A DNA stretch of 64,000 nt from Haliclona indistincta (GCA_964017065.1 OZ024792.1:4893754-4957753); one strand, 5' to 3'; positions 43,688 to 55,818 are shown, numbered from the stretch's first letter. The notes: a model not told the origin generated them from the sequence alone. Translations and numbers: made by a program.

Positions 43688-44414
43688 GGTGAAAACCTTA
43701 GACTCTCGACTAGTAGCAAGAAAGAACACCTTTACTAGGGCGTGGCTGCCTAGCTGGGCGTTGCGATACGTCTTTTGTTTACGTTACGCAAAAAAGTATC
43801 GCAACCCGATACGCGATCGTAACGTAGACCTAGTACGAAGCATTGTGGATGGCATTCTAAAGAAGAATATTAAGTGCAATTTGTGTTTAGGAACATGCTA
43901 ATACACTCAGCACCAATATTCTTTTGTACTGTAGTTTTTTTGTAAGATTGTCATCATAGATTTTGCTGGTTGTGGACAGCTTAGACAAATCCTAAATTTA
44001 TTTATATTATCTTCAGAGTGCTGAAGACTGATCTCATGCAAGATAGCATTACTTGCCTAGCTAGTAACAAATATCCAGTCAATCATGGCTGGTATTGTTG
44101 TGGGATTAACTTGCAAACTGACCTATGAAACTCAATCTGGCACGTGGCTTGGAAATGTAACAAAAACTGGTATCCATTCATAAACAAGTGTAATGTTAGT
44201 CAAATAATATTGTGCAAATGACATTTCGCAGTTTAGAATTATACATTTGTTTTACTTTTGTGCAATTGGAACTTTAACACTTCTAGATGCACATTATAGT
44301 AGACTTGGGTGTGCCGGACACTAGGCTAGTGTGACACCTGCATATTTAATATCAGCCAATGAATAATAGCTGTGAGCCTCTGCAGCAGCCAAGTGGTAGA
44401 TACTCGCCAACGTC
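43688..44414. other. Intergenic, divergent promoters of receptor copy 2 and adhesion GPCR
   Basis: About 730 bases, AT-rich except for a CpG-containing stretch near 43740-43850 (several GCGATACG-like words) next to the minus-strand start. No supported exon. Confidence 0.5.
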
Positions 44415-47400
44415 ATGCAGCGGTATAGCATAACGATAGCAGCTTCTCTACTCGTATTTGTTCTCCTGCTAGGAAATCTGTCACGCTCTCCAGCACAAAG
44501 TAAGTTTAAAGCTAGACGTCTATTTCAAAAACCTAGCAATGTTATCTTCCACTGCCAGATTTTCCTGGAAGCACGAACGCAACTAGTCCTCCCTTGAACT
44601 GCAGCAACCCACTGGGACCAATTCAAGCCGCACTTTGCAATGTTAACGCCAGTCTTCCGAATGGAACGAACTCGATGAACGGTAGTTTTCCTACAAACGG
44701 AACGAATGTCTTTATCAATGGAACTAACCTAAACATTAGCCTTCCTCGGCCGCCTCCTAACGTGCCGTGTCATCGATGCTTCAACGGGATGACTATAGGC
44801 AATGTATTCGACCAGGTCTGGTGTTATACATGTATTGTGCTTAAGTGATTAATCTGTTATCACCATGCAGTTTCGTCAAAATTTTCTATCAGGCAACCAG
44901 ACTCCTGCTGGTATTCATCATATTATTAACGAACTTAGAGGCGTCACTCGTGACTTAGTGAGACAAGGACCACTTCAAAGAGATGAGCTATGGTCTGCCA
45001 GCTACACCTTAGGAAATACTGTGCGCTACTTTATGGCGCAGAGATATCGGAGCAGGGATGCACTAGATGTGAGCACATACAACAACTATCTGCATGTGTT
45101 TCAATCGTGTTTTACTATAGTCACTTGTTGACACATTCAATGACATTCTGGACACTACCAATAGAGAAAGCTGGTCTGAAATTAATGATGAATCTACGTC
45201 CTACACTGAACAGATGTTGCAATATGCAGAGGAGTGTGGGCAGTACATGGGATCGTTTCTAGACAATGCTACTCCATCAGTACTGATTTCTAAGCCCTAC
45301 ATAGGTTCAAATATTTCTAGTAATACCAAATGTTCAAGTTATCTGTTTTACACTGTAGTGTTCAAGGCCGACATGTTTTCTTCATCTAATGAAGAAGACA
45401 GCAGTTTCCCAAGCAGTGAAGACTTGGTGAATTCAACTGTCAACTTAGAAGATGACAATTCTGGTTTGATTGGTAGCATCAAGATTCCAGGATCAGTCTT
45501 GCAGAAACTCAGCAATCAGAATGGAGGTATGAACTAAAAAAATTTAGTACAAAATAATTTTTGATATTATTTTTTATTAGGAAGCACTCAGGTGGTTCAT
45601 ATTTTGATGAACAGCATTCAAGATTTTCTACCTGACAGCAATTTCGAGTAAAATAATCTGAACTTATATCTGTTGTTTTTTATAAGTATTATTTTCTATA
45701 GTGATCGAAGACCAGCATCGGTGATTATTTCCAGCCAAGTTGTAGACTCAAATTCATCATCAATTGATGTATCGAATATCTCTGAGTCCTCTCCTGTAGA
45801 AATATTATTTGAGCTAAATGAGGTATAGCTTTGAACACATAGCTTTGAGCATCAACACATTTATAATGCAATAGAATGCAACTTCGGGTAACTATACAAA
45901 ACCAGTGTGTGTCTCTTGGAAGTATAGCGGCAAGTGAGTTTTCAAGGATCAAACATTGTTTTTCCCCTTAAACTTTTTTTCCTATCACAGCTCTTCTCAA
46001 TGGGTTAGTGATGGGATCAGGACTGTACAGCTGGATGATTACAATGTTAGGTGTGAAAGCACTCACCTGACAAGTTTCGCCGTCTTGGTCGGCGTCTCGG
46101 AAACCGTAAGTTACGTCATTAGAATAAAATTTTTAAAACTACTCTTAAAATTTTAGACGCTGGCATTGTCCATCGTATCTTACATTGGATGTGGAGTTTC
46201 AATTGTCTGCCTCTTGGCTACTGTCATTTTTCTTATAACACTTGGGTAAACAATCTTGCACACACAGACACCAACAAATGCTCTTACATTTTAGAAAGGC
46301 ACTGTTCACTGAAGTTCACAACTTCATTCATTTGAACTTGTCACTCGCTTTGCTACTTGGAATGATAGTGTTTGTGGCTGGAATTGAAACAGCTGCAAGC
46401 AATGAGGTATGAAAAGAGTTCATTCTTGGTCACATTTTACATCGTTGGTTTCTGTCCAGGCTGCATGCAATGCTGTTGCATTTATACTACACTACTTCTT
46501 TCTATCGGCTTTCTGCTGGATGTTGTGTGAAGGTGTCATGCTTTATCTGATGATAGTGGTGGTGTTCAGCAAGATGATTAAGAGATGGTGGCTATATCTC
46601 ATCTTTGCATGGGGTCAGCTGTAGTTGAGTACAATTTCTCGATCATTGTCATTTTCAAACTGGCAGGTCTTCCACTGATTCCACCAGCTGTGACTATAGG
46701 CGTGCGCTTTGACAATTACACGTCTACACAATCTTTGTAAGTCTAGGTTTGCAGTGTGTAAGAATATTATTGTCAATTTTTGCAGCTGCTGGCTAGGAAC
46801 TACTTACGGAATAATTTGGAGTTTCATCGGTCCAATGCTACTGATAATTGCTGTAAGTTTTTTACAGTAATGTCAAAATGAATTAATTGAACAATGTAGA
46901 TCAATTTTATCATTCTAATCATCATTCTTGTACGGCTTGGTCGTATACAATGGCAGAGAAGAACCAACAAGAAAAAATTCAGTCAGAAAGCTGCGATTGG
47001 CAGGTATAAGCTGACTTGGTACTGAATATTCGATCACGTATGATTATTCATTCGTAATAGTGAACTCATACAAGGGATGATAGTTCTGTTACCCCTGCTG
47101 GGGTTGACATGGGTATTTGGACTACTGGCAGTTGATGAGAACACACAAGTCTTTGCCTGGCTCTTCACCATTTTCAACTCCTTGCAGGTATTCATTGTGC
47201 TAAGGCATAATGTTTAACCCATACACAATTCCTTTTTCAACAGGGGCTGTTCATATTTTTCTTTCATGTGTTAAAAAGTAAAAGGGTAAGTCATACTCTA
47301 GTTCTGGCTGTCTCATCACTCGAGTGTTTGTAGGTCTGGGGACGAATCAAGAAATGGTATCAAAGAAAACACGGAATTTCCAGCACAACAAGATCATCAA

Positions 47401-47655
47401 TATTATCAAAGGTGAAATAATTTTTTATATTAGTCTAATAGTAAATTTTGAAAATCTCTTCTCTTTCAGGGATCCTTTTCATCAACCACAAGATTGTCAT
47501 CAGGTAAGTAAAAAAGATATTTAACTATAATTCGACAATTTACAATTTTTTTTTCAGCATCAATGTATCAGCGAAACAGTACGATTAATACTAGAGAACT
47601 GGACGTGATATCTGAGGTACCTGAAATTGAGGAGAAAAAGACAGATGACGAGTGA
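44415..47655 (+). CDS. Adhesion G-protein-coupled receptor
   Basis: Nineteen exons (first 44415-44499, last 47558-47655) sum to 760 residues. Signal peptide 1-28; an Asn-rich, glycosylation-site-rich N-terminus (repeated NGTN) with no named adhesion domain; a GAIN-type region; GPS with KPVCVSWKY, SQWVSDG and RCESTHLTSFAVLV, that is the H-L-T cleavage tripeptide, at about 427. A seven-TM block of the secretin/adhesion type follows (LNLSLALLLG, CEGVMLYLM, LPLLGLTWVFGLLA, FNSLQGLFIFFFH). The canonical C-x-C before HLT has only one Cys here. The tail is short and Ser/Thr-rich. Bases between 45304 and 45357 are in frame but have GT...AG ends and may be an alternative intron. It is the only GPCR of this type in the window. 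Confidence 0.95.
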
Positions 47656-47787
47656 TGATCATGCAAACTATCATTGCGAACATTATTTATTTAAACTTGT
47701 CAGAATTTTGTGTAAGCAGCACAGTTTTTTACTCTTGGTTTCCCTAAAATATATGAAATTGTTAGTATTGTTGGTTTATGCATGGGG

Positions 47788-49641
47788 CTATGTCTTACCA
47801 AGATCTCGGCAAAGCTTCCTTAAAAAGTCTTTCCTCTCAATGGGAATGTATGTGAATTTGTCCATGTCAATAGGCAGTTGGCATTTCTCTACCAGCACTG
47901 GTACAATGCACCTTTTTCTCGTCTGCTTTCTTTTGAGATTAGCAATTTGTAGTTCATCGATGCAGAATTTGCTTCTCTCAAAAGCCTTGGACAGCACGAC
48001 AACAATCATTCTGCTTGCTCCAATACACGAGGTCATGTTATCATTGATTGTCATGCCGGCTACAAAGTCTCGATGGTGCCAACAGACTTCATACCCCAGC
48101 TCCTCTAATGGATTCTTGATCTTTTCAACAGTGATTTCCTCATCTTCATTAGCAAACGAGAGAAACACATCATACATGATTTCACCTGTGTATAACAAAG
48201 TAGAGAGCAGTATCGTCAATCTAAGCAAGTCACTACCATTGTTCAGCGCTTCCAGTTCTTCTATTTCATTGTGTTTAGCTTCAATTTTTGCCTTTCTATA
48301 GCAAGCAACCAACAAAATAATTAACACGAAGCTCACAACCACAATAAATAGCAGGATAAGACCAATGGGTAGTCCTATCACTAGCAAATCAGACGGCTTT
48401 GAAATCATTCTTGAGGGTTCTGAAAAATGCAACGAACGTTAATTGAAAATTTTTTACTTTGCCTAACCTCGCACTTCCAATGACACAGTTGTTGTGTTAA
48501 AGACCAATGACTCTCCTCCAAAGCTAATATAACATGTGTAATTTCCAGTGTCATTCAGTGTTAGATAAGTGAAGTTCAACATGGCTGTACTGATGCACAC
48601 AGCTAGCGAGAAGGGCAGTCGAGTACATGATACATTTCCAGTTTCCGGTTGACTTCCATCACAGTAGTAGTATACTGAACTATTTTGATTGATCAAATCT
48701 GCTTCCCAGGTCATGTAGGGGCGTTTGCTCACTGAGGTTCCAGTACAGATCAGTGCTAGGCTGTCACCAACAAATTTTGTGATTGGCGCCATGTTTGGTG
48801 GGACAACTTGATCACTGTTTGATGTGGTGATAGTCTGTGAGCCCCTGTCACTTGGGCAAGCTGGAGCATGAAAAAAACACTATGATAATTACTCTGTGAG
48901 GTGTTTATATCAACTGTTCTTACTTGTAAATGAAATGCTACTGACCGAGTGTGAGTTGCTGCCTAATTCATTTGTAGCTGTGCATATGAAGCATATGTTC
49001 ATATAGTCAGGATTCAGTGTCTCAATTCTTAACGTACAACCTCTGTTCGAGTAGCTTATACCTGACGGGTGGAAAACTGCCGTAGTATCATTAACACAAG
49101 GAGACAAAAGTTCCCAAGAGCAATTTGAAGGTGGATTGGAATCAAGAGGACATGCAAGATCATACGGTCTTTCGTTAGTCCCTCTTGGTTTTATTAGTTT
49201 TACATATCGTGGAGGATCTGTATAGGATTGGTGCTTAGTACAGGTGATATTATTTTATGTTGTTCTCACATGTGATATTTAGGGCATAGCAGATTCTTGA
49301 TCCTTCCGGTTGTGAGCTAGCTTGACAGCAGACTGACTTGCCGTTGTGCTCAGCGCTGAGATTGAGTGTGAGATTGAAGTGACTGTCTCTCAGTAGCACC
49401 ATTTCATCTTGATCAGCACTTTGCAAGTAATATGTAAAGTTGATATTTTCATTTGGCTGAATGTTTCCACAGCCAATCTGAATCATAGTACCAGCTTCAC
49501 CATTGCACCGGAATTGCCCTCTACTGTAGGCACAGTGCCCTTGAGAAACAGCACATACACACTAGACACAAAGCAAGCATCTGTCTCACCTAGTGACTGG
49601 TTAATGGACACAAAGAGAACAAGACAGCCCAGGAACAGCAT
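47788..49641 (-). CDS. Ig-TIR receptor: three Ig-like domains, TM, cytoplasmic TIR
   Basis: Exons 49590-49641, 49270-49539, 48924-49217, 48468-48860, 48237-48419 and 47788-48185 give 529 residues. Signal peptide 1-17; three Cys-paired Ig-like domains, one per exon, the last with the classic MTWEAD and DTGNYTC; TM about 345-375 followed by CYRKAK; TIR domain from MYDVFLSFANEDE (box 1), through HHRDFVAG (box 2, with Ala where Pro is usual) and SKFCIDEL, to the stop. This is the layout of IL-1 receptors and of the IgTIR proteins reported from the sponge Amphimedon. It probably signals through MyD88-type adaptors; the conserved Glu in the CIDEL block leaves NAD hydrolase activity possible. Convergent with the adhesion GPCR, with 132 bases between the stops. 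Confidence 0.95.
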
Positions 49642-49775
49642 TTGATATTTTGTGTATTTGCCGTTTTGACATACAATGTATATTTTGTAGTAAAGAAGTC
49701 TTATATAGTAATGTGACATCATAACCACAACTGATAATATCGGTGACCAAACTAGAGTATAGTAATAATACAATA

Positions 49776-52700
49776 TCATACATAGTCAAGAATAGGTTCA
49801 CGAAGCTCTTGGAACCTCAGATTGGTGCCTCTGATCGTATTAGTTGCCATTTCAATAAATTCAGTTTGATATTCTTCGTTTAGCATCTTTTTTCGATAGC
49901 ACAATTTCTTAAAGTTAGTTGCTTTGTAGATGTGATACCCTAATATACAGAGGAAGATGATGACTGCTATAAATGCAAAAACTATTTGCACTGCAAATAA
50001 TGGAAAAACAAATCTGTTTCCTGTTGAAGTTTGCAAATCAGTTGTAGCAACTGTAGCTGTTCTAGCTGCTCCTTGTAGAAAGAAATATGCAGACAGTACT
50101 GTCAACAGAGAAAGACTGTACGTTGAAAGCATCATTGCATCAAGGTAGTTGAGATACTTGTTCTTGTATGGCTTTATACTCACCTCAGTTATTATCAAGG
50201 TAAGAACTACAATGATCTGGCACATTATAAAGATACTGTAGTTTTGGCGCAAGCCAGCATTGAGGACATTGATAATTATGATAACCCAGAGACGAATTGC
50301 AAACCAATATCGATACTTGTCTTTATAAGGTCCAAAATGAGCATCAAGAAAGGGCTTGAATTGATTGACTACTTTATATTTCAAGAGGAATGGTGCCACT
50401 GTGAGTCCAATTGTGTAGGGCAAAGTAAAAAGAGAACAAGTAATAAATGCAATAACAAGTAGAATTAAATGTTTGTGGTTTTCAAAATAAGACTGACCAT
50501 CACCAAACCAAACAAACGTGGTCTCACCATTTGATAAAAAAAGTGCATGAAACTCGACCACAAATAAGGTAGCATTGACTATCTTAGAGTAGGAAAGATA
50601 GATAAGAGTGGTCAGTACCTGTACAGAGTATTTGGAAGTAGCCTTTGCTAGTTTTGATGAGTAACGACTAATGAAAACTATTGTCCCAACTAATACGAAC
50701 AAGTAGAAGGGGAAGATGAATCTCAGACCAGCCTTTCCAATCTCAGTCATGCCATCGAAAAAACACAGTGGAAACCCCAAATCAAGATTTGTGATTGACA
50801 ATACGACATAAATTGGTGCAACATACGCTGGAACTGATGAGAAGGTGAACCTTGTTGTGATTCCAAGTAAGTTCAATGTGAAGATATACCCATTGACCGT
50901 ACCACCAGAGATTGTTAACTTCAAAGTATATAGAACAAATACCAACAATATACCAGCAAAGCCAAAGACTGGAAGTAGCAAAATATAGTAATTGCTACAT
51001 TCTAAGCAGATCTCATCGCCAAAGACAACGCTATAGTTTTGAGGACATTGACCGCACACAACATCAATCCGTTTACCGGCACAAATACCATTTGGCTCGC
51101 TGAGGTTGACAGTGCGTACAAACGTTATAGTGTATGTACATCGTCCTAGAGGACAAGTGGTAGTCAACGCAGTGAGATTACTGGTACCATATTGACCAAA
51201 CCACGGCTCATACGAGAGATTAATCAATCCTGTAGTCTTGTTACACACCACACCACGATTACTCAAAGCATTTCCACATGCACACTCTCCATTGTGCATG
51301 AGTTCAAAACCAAGCGGGCACTTCATCAGGTGAACCTCTATTTCAAGAGAAGCATCTTTTTTCGATTCAGCACGGATCGTCATTGTAGTAATTAGTTCAG
51401 TAGTGTTGCTCAGTATTGTGTAGTCCAATTGAGAGCATCCCGTTCCAAGTGTCCGTTGCACACGCATGTGTAAAGGTAACCCCAGACTAGGTGTAGTGAG
51501 AGTACTGGTGACCAGTGAGAAGAGAGTGTTCCCTGCTGCATCAACTGTAGCAACAGCCAAAGAGAATGGTTGTCCTGGAAATACACTCACAGTGCGTCTC
51601 CTACCACTACAGTCAAGCTCTTTGTTGCACCAACACATTTTCTCAGGGATGGAGGCAAGTTGTGGCGGACTGTTAGAAGAGTTTACTGTTGATATCTCAT
51701 TAAGCTGCATTAAATATTCATGATCACCATCTTCCTGTGTGCAGTTGTACAAGGAATTAGCAAAAATTGCCTGCCCATTTAAATTAGCTTTGTTGTTCAT
51801 GAAATATAAGCCGACAGAATCACTCCTGTTCGAGATTTTCGTGTCCATTTGGATAGCACATTTGTTGCCTGGTTGAGGTACAGCATAGATTGCTCCGCCA
51901 TTGACGTCTGCAGTATTGTTGTTGAAGCTGGCACTTAATAGTTGAGAGAGGTGTACAAATGAGTTACTATCTAGATATATTGCTGGACCATACATTGCAG
52001 TGTTGTGGTTAAACTCAAGAACTCCACTAAGATACAAGTTGCTTAGTAAACAGTAGAAGACACTACCATAGTTGTTATTAGCAGAGAAACCACTCCCTTT
52101 TATCGAAACAGAGCTGATATTAATGAAGACTAGAACTGCTTTAGACTTGTCCACTTGACTTTGACCATTGTAAGTCACTTGCATGTTCTCAATGTCAATC
52201 ACCATGTTAGTGGTCGGTGAAGAAGATGCAGCATAAATACAATGACCATTCACAATTGCCGAATTGTTGTAGCAAGTAATATTCTGAAGCAAGACACTAG
52301 TTTTTCTTGAAGATGAAATAAAAATTCCTGATCCATGATTCGCATCGAAGTGATTTCTGAAAATGGTGTCTCTAAAAGAAAGCGAAGTATTATCCAGTTC
52401 AGTGCAGCCGATACAAGACGCATCATTGAGATAAGCAGAGAAACCAGACCCGGCTTTGGTGCTTCCAAAGTTTGCATCAAAAACACAACCTTGAAACAAG
52501 AGGTAGAGAAGAGACGATGAGTCATGCACCAATAGAGCTGCTCCACCAGCAACTGGACCAGTGTTACGAGTGAATATTGAATTAGACACAGTTACATTGA
52601 TCATTGCAGTAGAGGTATTCTGGACAAGAACAGTTAGTCCGCCAGCTCCAGGAGTATCCAGTGAAGTAGTTTTCCAGTCAGGAAGTATGTAGTCAATGTA

Positions 52701-53450
52701 GTCTTGATTATCATAAAAACTTGAGTTAGTAACTTGTACTATGCTGTCAGCATGAATGTCTTGATTGTAGACAATAGCAACACCAGAACCTATTGATTGT
52801 GATCTTGTGCTATTTTGAAGGTTACCATTAGTGACAGTAAGAGAATTGAAAAATGATTGACCAGCAAGATTGATGCATAGCAAGCCATAACCAAACCAAG
52901 AATAGATTGTAACTTTCGACAGAATCACATCTTTGCTGCTGGTGATCAACAAAGCTGCTCTTGTTGATTGGTGAAATGAACTGCCTGTCCCAAATTTCGA
53001 GACTTTCTCTCCACAATTTTGGAACACTACATTGGAGATTGTGATCTCTGAGCCAAAGGCTAATGCTAATCCACTGGTAGCTGTACCATCCATGAGGCAG
53101 TGTATAGTAGCTGGACTGGTTGATAGTGGTTCAACAGTGATAGTGAAGTTGCTTGCATACTGAATCAAGCATAGTGAGACATTAGGGTAGATAGTGTGGA
53201 CACCAGAGGTAGACAAGAGAAGAGTGGTATCATTGAAGTCTGTACTGGAGTTGCACAGGAGTTGCTGCAGCATGTTGGAAGGGTCAGGGATCACATTAAC
53301 CAGCCTACCCGCAGCAATGCCAGCCATCAATACTATAAACTGAGCTACGAGCAACGCCATTTTTTGACTCAAGTGCTTCTTATCTATAGAAGACATCGCA
53401 GTATAGTATCCCTCTTTACTACTGTGTATATAGCTCATGAACATGGTCAT
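49776..53450 (-). CDS. Intronless right-handed beta-helix ectodomain plus multi-TM protein
   Basis: One open frame of up to 1,224 codons. The upstream Met codons come from the 32-bp repeat in front, so the start is better placed at 53360 (MALLVAQFIVLMAGIAAG, a signal peptide). Residues about 60-620 have the repeated hydrophobic/Asn-Gly pattern of a parallel beta-helix (FxNNTA, NNNxG, LLxxCxFxxN). Then comes a beta-rich stretch and a Cys cluster (CGQCPQNYSVVFGDEICLEC), followed by about 8-9 TM segments with KYRYWFAIRLW and EVSIKPYKNKYLNYLDAM, recalling TRP-like membrane proteins of protists and fungi. The lack of introns contrasts with all neighbours and suggests retroposition or transfer at some point. 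Such genes form large families in sponges as far as I know; the function is unknown. Confidence 0.88.
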   Translation of the reverse strand: MTMFMSYIHSSKEGYYTAMSSIDKKHLSQKMALLVAQFIVLMAGIAAGRLVNVIPDPSNMLQQLLCNSSTDFNDTTLLLSTSGVHTIYPNVSLCLIQYASNFTITVEPLSTSPATIHCLMDGTATSGLALAFGSEITISNVVFQNCGEKVSKFGTGSSFHQSTRAALLITSSKDVILSKVTIYSWFGYGLLCINLAGQSFFNSLTVTNGNLQNSTRSQSIGSGVAIVYNQDIHADSIVQVTNSSFYDNQDYIDYILPDWKTTSLDTPGAGGLTVLVQNTSTAMINVTVSNSIFTRNTGPVAGGAALLVHDSSSLLYLLFQGCVFDANFGSTKAGSGFSAYLNDASCIGCTELDNTSLSFRDTIFRNHFDANHGSGIFISSSRKTSVLLQNITCYNNSAIVNGHCIYAASSSPTTNMVIDIENMQVTYNGQSQVDKSKAVLVFINISSVSIKGSGFSANNNYGSVFYCLLSNLYLSGVLEFNHNTAMYGPAIYLDSNSFVHLSQLLSASFNNNTADVNGGAIYAVPQPGNKCAIQMDTKISNRSDSVGLYFMNNKANLNGQAIFANSLYNCTQEDGDHEYLMQLNEISTVNSSNSPPQLASIPEKMCWCNKELDCSGRRRTVSVFPGQPFSLAVATVDAAGNTLFSLVTSTLTTPSLGLPLHMRVQRTLGTGCSQLDYTILSNTTELITTMTIRAESKKDASLEIEVHLMKCPLGFELMHNGECACGNALSNRGVVCNKTTGLINLSYEPWFGQYGTSNLTALTTTCPLGRCTYTITFVRTVNLSEPNGICAGKRIDVVCGQCPQNYSVVFGDEICLECSNYYILLLPVFGFAGILLVFVLYTLKLTISGGTVNGYIFTLNLLGITTRFTFSSVPAYVAPIYVVLSITNLDLGFPLCFFDGMTEIGKAGLRFIFPFYLFVLVGTIVFISRYSSKLAKATSKYSVQVLTTLIYLSYSKIVNATLFVVEFHALFLSNGETTFVWFGDGQSYFENHKHLILLVIAFITCSLFTLPYTIGLTVAPFLLKYKVVNQFKPFLDAHFGPYKDKYRYWFAIRLWVIIIINVLNAGLRQNYSIFIMCQIIVVLTLIITEVSIKPYKNKYLNYLDAMMLSTYSLSLLTVLSAYFFLQGAARTATVATTDLQTSTGNRFVFPLFAVQIVFAFIAVIIFLCILGYHIYKATNFKKLCYRKKMLNEEYQTEFIEMATNTIRGTNLRFQELREPILDYV

Positions 53451-53523
53451 TGTTACTGTGTGTATAGCTCATGAACATGGTCATTGTTACTGTGTGTATA
53501 GCTCATGAACATGGTCATTGTTT
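53423..53523. repeat. 32-bp tandem repeat, three units
   Basis: Three near-identical copies of GTGTATAGCTCATGAACATG plus TCATTGTTACT immediately upstream of the beta-helix gene. They supply spurious in-frame ATG codons for that gene and may lie in its 5' UTR or promoter. Confidence 0.9.
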
Positions 53524-53900
53524 GCAGAACAAGCACGTGATGCTCTGGGTGACTACAATAACAATGTACAATACTCAGTGGAACCATAAATATTACAGTA
53601 CTATAATACAGTAATCTATGGTGGAACAAATTCAATTTCTATTGTTTCAAGCTAGACTTGCCATAACTATCCACATGAACCAGTAGATAACCCACTATCA
53701 TTAAATATTACAGTTGAACACTTCAAACTACGTGCAACATTTCGAACACCATGCTACAATCAGCAGCATACCAAACTCATCAATTTATATCGGTCAAAAA
53801 GGGATAGAATAATTATTGTAATCAGCAATGGTTACAAGTATGCAGCAACAGTTATTCACAATAGTGTTGTCAAGTACAAATAGCGATCTGTGATCACTGG
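53524..53900. other. Intergenic spacer
   Basis: Nearly 380 AT-rich bases between the promoter side of the beta-helix gene and the 3' end of the deacetylase copy A. No exon or RNA gene seen. Confidence 0.5.
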
Positions 53901-55818
53901 TCAATTGTTGTAACAATCCAACAGCTTGCTAAAGATTTTCATAGCATTCTGCATGTTTGATAAGGAGCAGTACTCATTGTCTCCATGATAGACATGGCTG
54001 TGACCATATCCACACACCTACACATAGATGATAGGAGAAGTGAATGTTATGTGCAAAGCTACCCAACTGACCAGCACATCAAAGCCAGCTTCCTGTAGAT
54101 CCCCGACTAGTGGAAGGCTGCCACAGATGGAATAGGGCTCACTCTTTCCTACTACTTCTAAAGTTGCCTGATGCAGAAACTTAAATCCAGGAGAGTCCAG
54201 GTTGCAGGCAATACCCTTAAAATACCAGAATCAACCAACATAATAATACACCGTCTAAATAATTACCGTGAGAGCGTCTCCATCAAACTCAAACTTCACC
54301 TTCCCATCAAAGCTCATCCCAGTAGCAGTGTCAGTGATGTTGTACTTACTGCAAGGACCATGTGTTGGAAGGACAGAGAAATCTGCAAAAATGGTTTCAA
54401 TATTAAAATAATTATGTGCATATCATGTACATATCATATTACACCTGAAGCAGAATGCATAAACACAATATCAAAACTCAGCCTTGTTATCGCAAAGTTT
54501 AGATAAACCATGGCCTCTGGTATTCAGTCAACAACTTACCTTTATTGAGCTCATCTACATAGCCCTTCACTTTAGCCATGCACTCCTTCACATTGTAAAA
54601 CGGAGTGAGACGAATATCACCTGTGAGAGAAGAAGGAGTGATAGATGCAACACTAGTGTCTGCTCACCTTTCATCTCTACCCAAGCTGGTATCTGGTTGA
54701 CAGCTCCCTCACTGCAGGTGATCTGTGTCGGCTTCATGGTGGATGGAGTCGCAAACTTGTACCTCTCCTCTTCAGGATGCTAGAGAGAAGGAGAGATAAG
54801 TTTATAAAAGAATAATGAGCTACTTACAGGTCCAAAATCTGCATAGAACTTGTTCTGGATGTAACTGATGACTTCCATTCCCATCTCAATGCTGTTGATG
54901 CCCTGCGATAACATGACAATGGAAATCCCATCTCACTATGAGTACCTTGTGAGGTAGACCAGAGTGAAACAGACGACCATCGATTCTCATTTTCCACATC
55001 ACAGCCGATGCAGTGCCTGTACCAAAAAAATTTAATAACATAAGAGTAACAATAAAATTAGAATGGTAGTTACCCATGCATGGATTGGTATCAGCAGAGT
55101 CAACCCAAAATAAGGGCCCATTTTTGAATTTCTCTAGTCTGCCATCCTTCAATAGCTGATCAACTCCCACACCTGGTATAGTGGAGTTCTCTTCACTGCA
55201 GCGATGAATGAACCACATTAGTATTCATTATAAAGGAGCTTACCAGGCAATGAAAACAGCCCACACTGCCTTCTTTAGTTTAGGCTTCTTCTCTGCTAAC
55301 TGGATAAACAGCTCTGTAACTAAAGCAACATGACCAAGGCAATCAGTGGTACCACGACCATACAACTTGTCTCCCTGCAAAGAAAAGAAATACTATAGAA
55401 TTGAATATTGGCGACATACCTCTACGATTAGTTCGAACGGGTTTCTCTCCCATGTCTCTGGATTAGCAGGTACCACATCAAGATGGCTGCCAACAAAGGA
55501 CACTGTTCCCTCAGCTCCATCTGGCGTGTATCCAATGATGACATTGCCTCGTCCCTTGTGGTACCAGATATGCTCCACAGTTAGTGGACCGCCATTGTCC
55601 TTGCTGTACGGTTTCAGTGCTTCCAACACGTGCTTAACTGGTCTGTGGGAGTAAAATGGCTTTACAGTAGTTTTGTCGTCAATATTTTGCTTGTCTCACC
55701 TGTCTTCTTCAGGTACGAAACGAGGTGGGTTGTTTTGCAGGTGCTCAACCTCTCCAATTAGCTTACGCAAGAGCTCCACGTATCGCTCGTTGTTCAGTTC
55801 CAGCCCGAGGGTAGCCAT
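53901..55818 (-). CDS. Acetylornithine deacetylase-like M20 metallopeptidase, copy A
   Basis: About 11 exons from 55700-55818 (MATLGLELNNERY) to the TGA at 53901. Sequence follows plant-type acetylornithine deacetylases: GSHLDVVPANPETWE, GDKLYGRGTTDCLGHVA and CEENSTIPGVG are the metal-binding and general-base blocks of M20 enzymes. LFHSGLPHK, FATPSTMKPTQ and NQIPAWVEMKG belong to the dimerisation lid and following strand, and CGYGHSHVYHGDNEY is near the end. The family removes the acetyl group from N-acetylated amino acids such as N-acetylornithine. First in a three-copy tandem array; its middle introns are almost identical to those of copy C. Confidence 0.9.

Noticed and set aside
47627..48301. 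224-codon plus-strand frame downstream of the GPCR
   Set aside because: Lies opposite the TIR and TM exons of the minus-strand Ig-TIR gene, which has clear homology.
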